DNA of 64,000 nucleotides from Beijerinckiaceae bacterium. GTDB taxonomy: Bacteria; Pseudomonadota; Alphaproteobacteria; Rhizobiales; Beijerinckiaceae. The stretch is from NCBI GenBank assembly GCA_027531565.1, contig JAPZSB010000001.1, positions 62,001-126,000 on the forward strand, given 5' to 3'. The translations under genes and the position numbers were made by a program. The notes below the pieces were generated by a model. The model searched no databases and was not told the origin of the DNA. It worked only from the letters and a program-made list of their open reading frames with translations. Of the stretch, positions 25,399 through 33,577 are shown one piece after another. Position 1 is the stretch's first letter. Every line of letters starts with the position of its first letter.

Positions 25399-26571
25399 AT
25401 GTCGAGCCGTCCGTTCCGCCTCGCGACCTTCAATGTCGAGAATCTCTTTTCGCGCCCGGATTTCTGGGATCCGCAACGGCGGGCCGACCAGCAGATCGGC
25501 AATGTCCTGTTCGAGGACCGCCACGAGGCGACGCGGGTCCGCCGGATCGTCGAGGCCGCCCATTCGGACGAAAAGTGCCAGCTGACGGCGCTGGCGCTGC
25601 TGGCAACGCAGGCTGACATCATCGCGCTGCAGGAGGTGGATTCCGCCGATGCCCTGCGGAGCTTCCGCGAGACCTATCTCAAGAAGCTCGAATCGCCGCA
25701 TGTCGCGCGGACGATCAAGGCGGCGCTCGCGCAGGAGCCCGGTCTTGATGGCGAGGCGCTCCGCCGGCTGCGCGAGCAGGCGATCGCCGATGTGAATTAC
25801 CGCCATCTCAGCGTGATCGACGGCAATGACCGCCGCGGGATCGATATCGGTCTCCTGTCGCGGATCGGCTGGAGCTCGATCCGCAGCCATGCGGCCACCA
25901 CCTTTTCGGATGTCGATGTCTGGCCGGAAGGGATCGCGGAGATCCGGGAGGGGCCGCCGGATTCCCCCCGGAGGCTGACGCGGGGCGACCGGGTTTTCAA
26001 ACGTGACCTGATCGAGGCCGAATTCCAGATCGATGGCCGGGAGTTCACGCTGTTCTGCTCCCATCTCAAGTCGATGACCGGTGGACGCGAGGCCACGCGG
26101 GTGATCCGCCAGGCCGAGGCCGAGGCGATCCGGACGCTGATCGCGCGGCGCTTCGAGAGCCATCGCGGCGGGCCGGCGGCGGCCAACTGGGCGCTGATCG
26201 GGGATTTCAACGATTACATGGAAATCGACGGCGACCCGGAGCCGCGCGACCTCATGACCGGCCGGCCGAGCCCGGGCGGGATCGGGGCGCTGCTGGATCC
26301 CGGTTTCTCGGTCAATCTCGTGGCGCGGCGGCCGGCAGAGGATCGCTGGACGGCCTATCATCCGCCCGATGATGTCTATTGCCAGCTCGACTATATCCTC
26401 GTCTCCCCCGCGCTCGCCGAGGCCAATCCGCAGGCGGTTCCGGATATCATCCGGCAGGGGCAGCCCTGGCGGGCCCAACGCCATGACGGGCCGCGCTTCC
26501 CGCGGATCGGCTGGGACAGGCCGAAATCCTCCGATCATTGCCCGGTCGCCGTGACTCTCCGCCTGCGTTGA
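25399..26571 (+). CDS. Endonuclease/exonuclease/phosphatase family protein
   Basis: 390 residues from the ATG at 25399 (MSSRPFRLATFNVENLF), preceded by GGAG. Family motifs in order are ATFNVENL, DIIALQEVDS (metal-binding Glu), FCSHLKSM (His), IGDFNDYME (Asp/Asn), QLDYILVS and SDHCPVAV (catalytic Asp-His). Members cleave phosphodiesters in nucleic acids, lipids or sugars. No signal peptide is apparent, so a cytoplasmic role is likely; the substrate is unknown. Confidence 0.87.
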   Translation: MSSRPFRLATFNVENLFSRPDFWDPQRRADQQIGNVLFEDRHEATRVRRIVEAAHSDEKCQLTALALLATQADIIALQEVDSADALRSFRETYLKKLESPHVARTIKAALAQEPGLDGEALRRLREQAIADVNYRHLSVIDGNDRRGIDIGLLSRIGWSSIRSHAATTFSDVDVWPEGIAEIREGPPDSPRRLTRGDRVFKRDLIEAEFQIDGREFTLFCSHLKSMTGGREATRVIRQAEAEAIRTLIARRFESHRGGPAAANWALIGDFNDYMEIDGDPEPRDLMTGRPSPGGIGALLDPGFSVNLVARRPAEDRWTAYHPPDDVYCQLDYILVSPALAEANPQAVPDIIRQGQPWRAQRHDGPRFPRIGWDRPKSSDHCPVAVTLRLR

Positions 26572-26674
26572 TCCCGCATGTTTTCGGTTGAACCGGCCCC
26601 GGCGCTGACCTAGCCTCGCGCCAAAAGAAACGGATCGGGGGCGAGATGCCGGACCTGCAGGAGACGAGGGCGCC

Positions 26675-27514
26675 GTGACGCAATCACCAGAGGGCGGCGC
26701 CGTGCCGGCTGTGCAGCTCAATCGCGTGTCGGTGGCCTATGGCCTGACCGGCGGCGGGCGTTACGAGGCGGTCCAGCCGGTCGATGTCCGGGTGGCGGAT
26801 GGCGAGTTCGTCGCCGTTCTCGGGCCGACCGGCTGCGGGAAATCGACCCTGCTCAACATTGCCGCCGGGCTGATGCCGCCCTCCTCGGGCGAGAGCCTCA
26901 TCTTCGGCCAGCGGCTGCAGGGGCTCAACACGCAGGCCGGCTACCTGTTCCAGCAGGATGCGCTGATGCCGTGGAAGACCGCGCGCGACAATGTCGCCAT
27001 CGGTCTCGAGGTCCGGGGAACCGGCCGGCGCGAGGCGCTGGCCCAGGCGGAGGGGTTCCTCGCCAAGGTGGGCCTCGCCTCGTTCGGCGACCGCTATCCC
27101 CACCAGCTCTCCGGCGGGCAGAAGAAGCGCGTGGCGTTGGCCCAGGTGCTGGTGCGTGAGCCGAAGATCCTGCTGATGGACGAGCCGTTCGGGCCGCTGG
27201 ATGCGCAGACGCGGCTGATCATGAGCGAGCTGCTGCTCGATCTGTGGCAGGCCGACCGCAAGGCGGTGATGTTCGTGACGCATGATCTCGACGAGGCCAT
27301 CGCCCTGTCGGACCGCGTGCTCGTCATGTCGGCCGGGCCGCGCTCGTCGATCATCGGCGATTTCCCGATCCCGCTGGCCCGCCCGCGGGACATTGCCGAG
27401 GTCCGGTCGGAGCCGGAATTCCACCGCCTCCATGCGGCGATCTGGAACACCCTGCGCGACGAGGTCCGCAAGACCTACGGCCTGAGCACCCCCGCCAAGG
27501 AGGCCCGCGCATGA
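26675..27514 (+). CDS. ABC transporter ATP-binding protein, NitT/TauT type
   Basis: 279 residues from a GTG with an AGGAGACGAGG SD. The Walker A motif GPTGCGKST is at residues 50-58, the Q-loop in GYLFQQDALMPW, the signature LSGGQKKRVALAQ, Walker B ILLMDEPFGPLD and the switch His in VMFVTHDLDEAI. The sequence resembles SsuB/TauB/NrtD-type ATPases of sulfonate, nitrate or pyrimidine-precursor importers. Its stop overlaps the permease start (ATGA), and the substrate-binding gene follows the permease. Confidence 0.93.
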   Translation: MTQSPEGGAVPAVQLNRVSVAYGLTGGGRYEAVQPVDVRVADGEFVAVLGPTGCGKSTLLNIAAGLMPPSSGESLIFGQRLQGLNTQAGYLFQQDALMPWKTARDNVAIGLEVRGTGRREALAQAEGFLAKVGLASFGDRYPHQLSGGQKKRVALAQVLVREPKILLMDEPFGPLDAQTRLIMSELLLDLWQADRKAVMFVTHDLDEAIALSDRVLVMSAGPRSSIIGDFPIPLARPRDIAEVRSEPEFHRLHAAIWNTLRDEVRKTYGLSTPAKEARA

Positions 27515-28317
27515 GCCGCGCCAAGCTGCTGTTTCTCCAGGTCATGGTGGCCGTGACGGTGCTGGTTTTCTGGCACATCTTTTCCACCGTGCCGCTGGGC
27601 ACGGGCTCGGATGGCAAGCCCTTCTACCTGCTGCCGCAATTCTTCTTCTCGACGCCACTCAAGGTGATCGAGCGTGTCTTCCTGATGTTCTGGGAAGGCA
27701 CGGTCTACAAGCACCTGATGATCACGCTGACCGAGGCGGTGCTCGCCTTCGTGATCGGCGCCACGGCCGGCGTGCTGATCGGGTTCTGGTTCGCGCGGAA
27801 GCCGTTGGTGGCGGCGGTGTTCGACCCCTATGTCAAGATGATGAATGCGCTGCCGCGCGTGGTGCTGGCGCCGATCTTCGCGCTGTGGTTCGGCCTCGGC
27901 ATCTGGTCGAAGGTCTGGCTCGGCGTGACGCTGGTCTTCTTCATCGTGTTCTTCAACGTCTATCAGGGCGTGCGCGAGGTCAGCCCGGTCGTGCTGTCCA
28001 ACGCCCGGATGCTCGGCATGAACGAGCGGCAGTTGCTGCGCCATGTCTACTGGCCGGCAGCGCTTTCCTGGGTGTTCTCGTCGTTGCACACCTCGGTCGG
28101 TTTCGCCGTGGTCGGCGCCGTGGTCGGCGAGTATCTCGGCTCGTCCGCCGGGCTCGGCTACCTGATCCACCAGGCGGAGGGCGTGTTCGACGTGACCGGC
28201 GTGTTTGCCGGCATGGTGATCCTGATGATCTTCGTCATGGTCATCGATTTCTGCGTTACGCTGATCGAGAAGCCGCTGCTGGTCTGGCGGCCCTCGGAGA
28301 CAAGAACGGTGCAGTAG
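27511..28317 (+). CDS. ABC transporter permease, NitT/TauT type
   Basis: 268 residues with about six membrane helices. The EAA-like coupling loop is in VSPVVLSNARMLGMNERQLLRHVYWPAA. Overlap with the ATPase gene by 4 nt indicates a coupled operon. The permease fits the BPD_transp_1 family of the SsuC/TauC group. A 113-nt gap separates it from the substrate-binding protein gene. Confidence 0.93.
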   Translation: MSRAKLLFLQVMVAVTVLVFWHIFSTVPLGTGSDGKPFYLLPQFFFSTPLKVIERVFLMFWEGTVYKHLMITLTEAVLAFVIGATAGVLIGFWFARKPLVAAVFDPYVKMMNALPRVVLAPIFALWFGLGIWSKVWLGVTLVFFIVFFNVYQGVREVSPVVLSNARMLGMNERQLLRHVYWPAALSWVFSSLHTSVGFAVVGAVVGEYLGSSAGLGYLIHQAEGVFDVTGVFAGMVILMIFVMVIDFCVTLIEKPLLVWRPSETRTVQ

Positions 28318-28430
28318 CTGCGCGCGGCTGCGGGCGATTCCGCAGGTCGATTGCCAAGGCCGCCGGCAATATGCAGGATGACAGCAACAAGGCCGCAAAC
28401 CGGCCGAGCCTAACAGGAGAGGAAGAACCG

Positions 28431-29471
28431 ATGGAAAGACTGTCCCGCCGGAACGTAATGGCCCTGGGCGTTGCCGGGTCCGCGCTGGTTGCCGCGCCCG
28501 GCCTGATCGGCCGTGCCGCCGCCGTCGAGAAGTCGAAGGTGATCATGGGCGTGGGCGGCAAGTCGCTGCTCTATTACCTCCCGCTGACGGTTGCCGAGCG
28601 GAAGGGCTTCTTCAAGGATTTCGGACTGGATCCCGAGATCAACGATTTTGCCGGCGGCGCGCGTTCGCTGCAGGCCCTGATCGGCGGGTCGGTGGATATT
28701 GTTGCCGGGGCCTACGAGCACACGATCCGGATGCAGGCCAAGAACCAGGATGTCCGTGCCGTCATCGAGATGCTGCGCTTCCCGACCATCGTGATCGGTG
28801 TCCGGAAGGATCTCGCCGGCAAGGTGAAGTCGGCGAAGGATTTCAAGGGCCTGAAGATCGGTGTCACCGCGCCGGGCTCCTCGACCTACATCACCGTGCT
28901 GCATGCGATGGTGAAGGAAGGCCTCAAGGCGGAGGATGCGAGCTTCATCGGCGTCGGCGGCGGCGCCAGCGCGGTGGCGGCGATGAAGAAGGGCGAGATC
29001 GACGTGATCTCGCATCTCGACCCGGTCATCGCCAAGCTCGAGGCCGACCAGGACATCGTCACGCTGATCGATACGCGGACCGAAAAGGGCACGAATGATC
29101 TCTTCGGCGGCTCGAACCCGGCTTCCTGCCTCTATGTGAAGCAGGATTTCATGGAGAAGAACCCGCAGACCGTGCAGGCCGCCGTCAACGGCATCTACAA
29201 GGCGCTGCGCTGGATCAACAAATCCAAGCCGGAGGAGATCGCCGATGCGGTGCCGGAAGCCTATCATCTCGGGGACAAGGCGCTTTACATCCGCGCGGTG
29301 AAGGCCTCGCAGGCGGCCTATTCGGAAACCGGCATCATGGCGCAGACCGGGATGAAGTCGGTCTATGACACGCTGAAGGCGCTCGACAAGGAAATGGCCG
29401 GCGCGAATGTCGATCTGTCCCGTACCTTCGTCCCGACCTTCGCGGTGAAGGCTGCGTCCATGGTCAGCTGA
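28431..29471 (+). CDS. ABC transporter substrate-binding protein, NitT/TauT (NMT1-like)
   Basis: 346 residues. The signal MERLSRRNVMALGVAGSALV has an RR pair in a Tat-like SRRNVM context. The mature part, KVIMGVGGKSLLYYLPLTVAERKGFF then GGSVDIVAGAYEHTIRMQAKNQ, is the NMT1/SsuA-like fold. A GGAGAGGAAG SD precedes the ATG. Ligand class (sulfonate, nitrate, or pyrimidine/pyridoxine-like precursor) cannot be told from sequence. A terminator at 29521-29545 ends the operon. Confidence 0.9.
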   Translation: MERLSRRNVMALGVAGSALVAAPGLIGRAAAVEKSKVIMGVGGKSLLYYLPLTVAERKGFFKDFGLDPEINDFAGGARSLQALIGGSVDIVAGAYEHTIRMQAKNQDVRAVIEMLRFPTIVIGVRKDLAGKVKSAKDFKGLKIGVTAPGSSTYITVLHAMVKEGLKAEDASFIGVGGGASAVAAMKKGEIDVISHLDPVIAKLEADQDIVTLIDTRTEKGTNDLFGGSNPASCLYVKQDFMEKNPQTVQAAVNGIYKALRWINKSKPEEIADAVPEAYHLGDKALYIRAVKASQAAYSETGIMAQTGMKSVYDTLKALDKEMAGANVDLSRTFVPTFAVKAASMVS

Positions 29472-29520
29472 CCGCATTCCTCCGGGCTTGCCGGTTCCGG
29501 CGCGCCGGGGCACAAACGGG

Positions 29521-29545
29521 AAGGGGCGGGGAACCGCCCCTTTTT
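29521..29545 (+). terminator. Rho-independent terminator after the ABC importer
   Basis: AAGGGGCGG (29521-29529) and CCGCCCCTT (29534-29542) pair perfectly around a GGAA tetraloop, followed by TTTTT at 29541-29545. Confidence 0.9.
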
Positions 29546-29563
29546 GCCGTCCGGGACGATGCC

Positions 29564-30415
29564 ATGAATGTTCTCTCGATCCAGTCGCATGTCGCCTATG
29601 GCCATGTCGGCAACGCCTCCGCCACCTTTCCGATGCAGCGCCTCGGCGTCGAGGTCTGGCCGATCCATACGGTGCAGTTCTCGAACCATACCGGCTACGG
29701 CGCCTGGCGCGGGCAGGTTTTCGAACCGGGGCTGATCGCCGATCTCGTCGAGGGGATCGCCGAGCGCGGCGTGTTGCCCTCCTGCGATGCGGTGCTCTCG
29801 GGCTATATGGGCTCGCACGGGACCGGGGAGGCGATTCTCGACGCGGTGGCGCGGGTCAAGGCGGCGAATCCGAAGGCGCTCTATGCCTGCGATCCGGTGA
29901 TCGGGGATGTCGGACGCGGCATCTTCGTGCGGCCGGGCATTCCCGAATTCATGCGCGACAGGGCCGTGCCGGCAGCGGATATCGTGACGCCGAACCTGTT
30001 CGAACTGGAATACCTGACCGGTCGGTCAATCCATTCGCTCGTGGCGGTCAGGGAATCGATCGCCGCCCTGCATGCGATGGGGCCAGCCGCCATCCTCGTG
30101 ACCTCGGTGCTCACGGCGGAGACGCCCGACGACGCGCTCGATCTGCTGGCCTCCTCCGGACAGGGCTGCTTCCGGTTGCGGACGCCGCGGCTGCCGGCCA
30201 GCGTCAACGGTCTCGGCGATGCGATCGCGGCGTTGTTCCTCGTCCATCTGGCGCGCGGGAACGACATCGCCCTTGCCCTGCAGCGGGCGGGGTCCTCGGT
30301 GCATGGCCTGCTGAAACGGACGGTCGAGGCCGGCTCGCGCGAGATCCTGACCATTGCGGCACAGGATGAATTCACCAGCCCCTCGCAGCTTTTCCCCGTC
30401 GAGAGGCTGGCGTGA
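29564..30415 (+). CDS. pdxY: Pyridoxal kinase
   Basis: 283 residues. PdxY phosphorylates pyridoxal in the vitamin B6 salvage pathway. MNVLSIQSHVAYGHVGNASATFPMQRLG is the conserved family start, VLSGYMGSHGTGEAI lies in the substrate-binding lid region, and NGLGDAIAALFLVHLARG is the ribokinase-like GxGD-type motif with the catalytic Asp. It is convergent with a ComEA-like gene and separated from the upstream importer by a terminator. No SD is obvious. Confidence 0.94.
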   Translation: MNVLSIQSHVAYGHVGNASATFPMQRLGVEVWPIHTVQFSNHTGYGAWRGQVFEPGLIADLVEGIAERGVLPSCDAVLSGYMGSHGTGEAILDAVARVKAANPKALYACDPVIGDVGRGIFVRPGIPEFMRDRAVPAADIVTPNLFELEYLTGRSIHSLVAVRESIAALHAMGPAAILVTSVLTAETPDDALDLLASSGQGCFRLRTPRLPASVNGLGDAIAALFLVHLARGNDIALALQRAGSSVHGLLKRTVEAGSREILTIAAQDEFTSPSQLFPVERLA

Positions 30416-30439
30416 AAAAGGCCGGCTTGCGCCGGCCTT
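30415..30439 (-). terminator. Terminator of the ComEA-like gene
   Basis: On the minus strand AAGGCCGGC and GCCGGCCTT form a perfect nine-pair stem around GCAA, followed by TTTTT. The same hairpin may also stall plus-strand pdxY transcripts, but only a weak T-rich stretch follows on that side. Confidence 0.8.
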
Positions 30440-30483
30440 GATCGTTGTTTCGGGGCCAGAGCACAGGCCCCCGGGCCGGCCGC

Positions 30484-30915
30484 TCAGAAGCGGACCTTGC
30501 CCTTGATGGCTTCCTCGGCATTCTTCGGCACGACATTGCGCGCGACGAAGTCTTCCCAGTTCTTGAAGCGGCCGTTCTTGGTGCGCGCTTCGATGATGTC
30601 CTTGGCGCGGGCGGGGCCGATCTGCGGCAGCTTGTCGAGTTCGGTCTCGGTCGCGATATTGAGGTTCACGAGGGTCGCCTGCGTCGCGGCCGGGGCGGCG
30701 GCAGCCGGGGCGGCCGGGCGCGGGGCCTGGGCAGCAGGAGCAGCCGGTGCGGCGGGCGGGGTGGCCCGGGGAGCCTGCGCCGGGGCAGCCGGAGCCGTTT
30801 GGCCGGCGGGCGGCCGGGGCTGCGTGTTCGGTTGCTGGGTGGTGGCCTGCGCGAAGGCGGCACCGGTGCCGATCACGAGGATCGCGGCGATTTTCGAAAG
30901 ACGGCTCGTCACCAT
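30484..30915 (-). CDS. ComEA-like helix-hairpin-helix secreted protein
   Basis: 143 residues. A signal peptide (MVTSRLSKIAAILVIGTGAA, cleavage near AFA-QA) is followed by an extremely Pro/Ala-rich linker and a C-terminal helix-hairpin-helix domain, NIATETELDKLPQIGPARAKDIIEAR, typical of ComEA family DNA-binding modules. ComEA binds incoming DNA in competent bacteria; here no other competence gene is visible, so that role is only a possibility. The stretch 30916-31155 upstream holds no other gene. Confidence 0.85.
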   Translation of the reverse strand: MVTSRLSKIAAILVIGTGAAFAQATTQQPNTQPRPPAGQTAPAAPAQAPRATPPAAPAAPAAQAPRPAAPAAAAPAATQATLVNLNIATETELDKLPQIGPARAKDIIEARTKNGRFKNWEDFVARNVVPKNAEEAIKGKVRF

Positions 30916-31155
30916 AGAACACTCCTTTGAGTGCAGCCCCTTGTGTCTGCGTCTCCCGCCGCGGGGCCGGGCAGGATGGCGGAAGGATTCGGTTCCGATC
31001 CTTCATTTGCGATTCCTACATCAGCTATCGTGAATTGTCGCGCAATCGGCCGTTGGGGTGCGGTTCAGCTTGTGAACAGGGGCGCTGCTGCCGGCAGGAC
31101 AGGGTTGCGGCTTCCGGATTCCGGCGCGACAAGGAAATCCAGCAAAGGAAATCCC

Positions 31156-32067
31156 ATGTCCCGCCCGTTCCATACGCTCGATGTGTTCACCACCCGCCGG
31201 TTCGAGGGGAACCCGCTCTCGGTCGTCCTGGAGGGCGAGGGCCTGTCCGATGCCGAGATGCTGACGATTGCCCGGGAGTTCAACCTTTCCGAGACGGTCT
31301 TCGTCCAGCCGCCGGACGATCCGGTCAATTCGGCGAAGATCCGGATCTTCACGCCCGGCGGCGAACTGCCCTTTGCCGGCCATCCGACAGTGGGCACGGC
31401 GATCCTGCTGGCGGAATTGCGGGCGGGCGGCCATCTCGGCGAGGGTGTCGTCATCGCGCTCGAGGAGAAGATCGGTCTCGTGAAGGTCGAGGTGCGGCGC
31501 GGCCCGGGCCGGGTTTCCCGCGCGGTGTTCGACCTGCCACGCCTGTCGGAGAATCTCGGGATCGATCTCGATGTCGGGCTGGCCGCGAAGGCGCTCGGCA
31601 TCGACCCGCTGGAGATCGGCTTCGGCGCGCACAGCCTCTCGGTCTGGTCCGCCGGCGTGCCCTATTCAATGGTGCCGGTCCGCAGCCTCGAGGTCATCCG
31701 CCGCGTCTCGGTGGCCGACCGGCAGGCCTGGAATGCGGCCTTTGCGAAGGCCGGCCGCGAGGGGGCCTTCATCTACACGCGCGAGACCGAATCACCCGAG
31801 CATCACGTCCATGCCCGCATGTTCTGGCCGGCCGCCGGCATTGCCGAGGATCCGGCGACCGGATCGGCCGTGGCAGCGTTCTCCGGCTTGGCCGCCGCGA
31901 CCGAACTGCCCGAGGATGGCATCCACCAGCTCGTGATCGAGCAGGGTTTCGAGATGGGCCGGCCCAGCCTGATCGCGCTCGATCTGGAGATCCGGAAAGG
32001 CCTCGTCGCCCGTGCGGCGATTGGCGGTTCGGCGGTCCGGGTCAGCGAGGGGCTGATCCATGTCTGA
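31156..32067 (+). CDS. PhzF family isomerase
   Basis: 303 residues. The family start FHTLDVFTTRRFEGNPLSVV, the motif FTPGGELPFAGHPTVGTA and the C-terminal GIAEDPATGSAV are characteristic of PhzF/diaminopimelate-epimerase-fold proteins. The conserved acidic residue is in NLSETVFV. PhzF itself acts in phenazine synthesis, but most homologues in other genomes have unknown isomerase substrates; no phenazine genes are present here. SD AAAGGAA. It overlaps the Nudix gene by 8 nt. Confidence 0.92.
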   Translation: MSRPFHTLDVFTTRRFEGNPLSVVLEGEGLSDAEMLTIAREFNLSETVFVQPPDDPVNSAKIRIFTPGGELPFAGHPTVGTAILLAELRAGGHLGEGVVIALEEKIGLVKVEVRRGPGRVSRAVFDLPRLSENLGIDLDVGLAAKALGIDPLEIGFGAHSLSVWSAGVPYSMVPVRSLEVIRRVSVADRQAWNAAFAKAGREGAFIYTRETESPEHHVHARMFWPAAGIAEDPATGSAVAAFSGLAAATELPEDGIHQLVIEQGFEMGRPSLIALDLEIRKGLVARAAIGGSAVRVSEGLIHV

Positions 32068-32779
32068 AGGGGGCCCGGACATCCTCTCGCTGGATGATCT
32101 CGACATGCGGCTCGAGGCGCGCGACTGGGCCTTCGCCACCGAGCGCCGCGCCGAGATCGACCGGCACTGGGCGCGTTTCGTGGCGGAGAAGCCGGCCAGT
32201 TTCAACGGCCAGGTCTTCCTGCAACATGCGTGGCGGATCGAGGGCAGGGTCTATGCCGGCCGCTACCTCCAGACCGATTACGCGAGTTTCATCGCGTGGC
32301 GGGAATTCGGTTACCCCCCGCCGGCCATGCGCAACGGGTTTGCCATGGCGGCGCTCCGCTCGCGCGATGGCGCCTTCCTTCTCGGGAAGATGGGCGAGGG
32401 GACGGCCAATCCCGGTCGGATCTATTTTGCCGCCGGCACGCCCGATCCGGATGACCTCCTGCCCGATGGCCGGATCGATCTCGCCGGCTCGGTTCTGCGG
32501 GAAATGGCCGAGGAGACGGGACTCCTTCCCGCCGAGGTCGAGGTCGGCTCGGGCTGGACGGCTGTGATCGACGGTGCCCGCGCGGCCTTCATGCGGCCGG
32601 TGGCGATCGATCTCCCGGCAGAGGAAGCGCGGGCCCTGATGCTGGCGCGGATGCCGCATCTGCCGCATCCGGAACTGTCGGATATCGTGATTGCCCGGTC
32701 CGTGGCCGATATCGACGCAGCGGCCATGCCGCCTTTCCAGCAGGCCTTCCTGCGCCATGCTTTCGGGCAGGGAGATTAG
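32060..32779 (+). CDS. Nudix hydrolase domain protein
   Basis: 239 residues. The core of the Nudix box is visible as REMAEETGL, with the catalytic Glu pair, but the upstream Gly-x5-Glu half is degenerate (the Glu position is Ile). Nudix enzymes hydrolyse nucleoside diphosphates linked to other moieties. The N-terminal 70 residues are unlike the small Nudix enzymes. The start overlaps PhzF by 8 nt, implying coupling. Substrate unknown. Confidence 0.78.
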   Translation: MSEGGPDILSLDDLDMRLEARDWAFATERRAEIDRHWARFVAEKPASFNGQVFLQHAWRIEGRVYAGRYLQTDYASFIAWREFGYPPPAMRNGFAMAALRSRDGAFLLGKMGEGTANPGRIYFAAGTPDPDDLLPDGRIDLAGSVLREMAEETGLLPAEVEVGSGWTAVIDGARAAFMRPVAIDLPAEEARALMLARMPHLPHPELSDIVIARSVADIDAAAMPPFQQAFLRHAFGQGD

Positions 32780-33126
32780 GGATAGCCGAAGCGGCTCTTC
32801 GTCGCCCGGACATGGGCGCTGGCCGCACCGGACTGGCCGGCGGAGCACATCTGGTCGGCGCGCTTCATCTCGGCCTCGATCTGGTCATAGACCATGCGCG
32901 TCACATGCCCGGTTTCGAGGTCATTGGCCTGGATGGCGCGGAACCGGGCGATATCGCCCTGGCAGCCGCCGCCTTCGGGCAGGCGGAACCCGGCCGGCGT
33001 GATGGTGACGCCGCGCGGCTCCTGCTTCGGCGCGGCGGCCTGCGGGGCAGGCGAGGGCGCCTCGGAGGTGGACTGGCAGGCGGCCAGCGCCAGCAGCGAA
33101 ACGGCGATCAGGCAAAGGCGGCGCAT
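32776..33126 (-). CDS. Small lipoprotein of unknown function
   Basis: 116 residues from the ATG at 33126. MRRLCLIAVSLLALAACQST is a lipoprotein signal with the lipobox LAAC. A short Pro/Ala/Glu-rich tether follows, then a helical domain with Cys in GGCQGDIARF and ADQMCSAGQ that may form a disulfide. The 9 extra residues of an upstream start (33153) would precede the basic n-region, so I rejected them. It overlaps the 3' end of the Nudix gene by 4 bp. I do not recognise the family. Confidence 0.75.
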   Translation of the reverse strand: MRRLCLIAVSLLALAACQSTSEAPSPAPQAAAPKQEPRGVTITPAGFRLPEGGGCQGDIARFRAIQANDLETGHVTRMVYDQIEAEMKRADQMCSAGQSGAASAHVRATKSRFGYP

Positions 33127-33292
33127 CGGAAACCCCGGTGAATCGGTTGGCATTGCCTGTCTCTACCCCGACTTGGCGGGCAGGCAAAGGGGCCCGGCTG
33201 CGCCTGAGGCGAACCACGGGGAGCAGGGGCCTTCCCCGGAGGAGGGCGTCGCCGGTCGTCGGTCGTGGCCCGGAATTCCGTCTGCCAGGCTC

Positions 33293-33321
33293 TTGCGCAA
33301 CGGCGAGGGCTTGGTTATGCC
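33293..33321 (+). promoter_or_regulatory. Predicted leuA promoter
   Basis: TTGCGC (33293-33298) and TATGCC (33316-33321) are 17 nt apart. The transcript would begin near 33328, about 24 nt before the leader peptide. The region 33127-33292 contains nothing else I can support. Confidence 0.45.
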
Positions 33322-33351
33322 TTGAGCAGTTCGATCCGATCAGGATGCCCC

Positions 33352-33462
33352 GTGAGCGTTTGCCGCACCCCGTTCTGCCGTGATATCGCGCCGCGCCCGA
33401 GCGCCGCGACCGCGCAGATCCGTGCCGCCCTCACCCTTGGCCTGCTTCTTATCAGCCCCTGA
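33352..33462 (+). CDS. leuA leader peptide (candidate attenuator)
   Basis: A 36-codon frame from GTG, with CAGGA six to seven nt upstream as SD. It ends LTLGLLLISP then TGA. Five of the last ten sense codons before the stop are Leu (CTC, CTT, CTG, CTT, CTT) and one is Ile. A Leu run just before the stop, upstream of leuA, is the pattern of a leucine-sensing leader peptide. The stop lies in the 5' arm of a hairpin at 33456-33495. A nearby ATG (33345) is out of frame. Whether the frame begins at this GTG is uncertain. Confidence 0.6.
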   Translation: MSVCRTPFCRDIAPRPSAATAQIRAALTLGLLLISP

Positions 33463-33495
33463 GGGCCGTCCGGGCTTGGCCTGGGCTCTCAGGGG
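33456..33495 (+). promoter_or_regulatory. Leader hairpin upstream of leuA
   Basis: CCCCTGAG (33456-33463), which includes the leader stop codon, pairs with CTCAGGGG (33488-33495); an inner GGCC/GGCC pairing is possible. No T-run follows, so it is not itself a classical terminator. A further hairpin lies at 33526-33554 (GCCTG..CCG/CGG..CAGGC), just before the leuA SD. The mechanism (transcription or translation) is unclear. Confidence 0.5.
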
Positions 33496-33577
33496 ACCGT
33501 GTTCGCACCCCTCCCGATTGTGATTGCCTGCGCCGCCAGAACGAGCCGGCAGGCCCGAGATGACAAAGGATTTCCCC

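Noticed and set aside
24652-26721. A 689-codon minus-strand frame opposite the NTF2-like and EEP genes
   Set aside because: Both plus-strand genes have complete family motifs; the antisense frame also crosses AT-rich non-coding DNA after ilvC.
31156-32067. Phenazine biosynthesis
   Set aside because: Only the PhzF-family isomerase is present; no phzA-E or phzG neighbours.
32776-33153. Start of the small lipoprotein at 33153
   Set aside because: The nine extra residues are acidic and Pro-rich ahead of the basic n-region; the lipoprotein signal begins naturally at 33126.
33342-33350. ATG at 33345 as the start of the leuA leader
   Set aside because: It is out of frame with the Leu-rich end; only the GTG at 33352 is in frame with a reasonably spaced SD.
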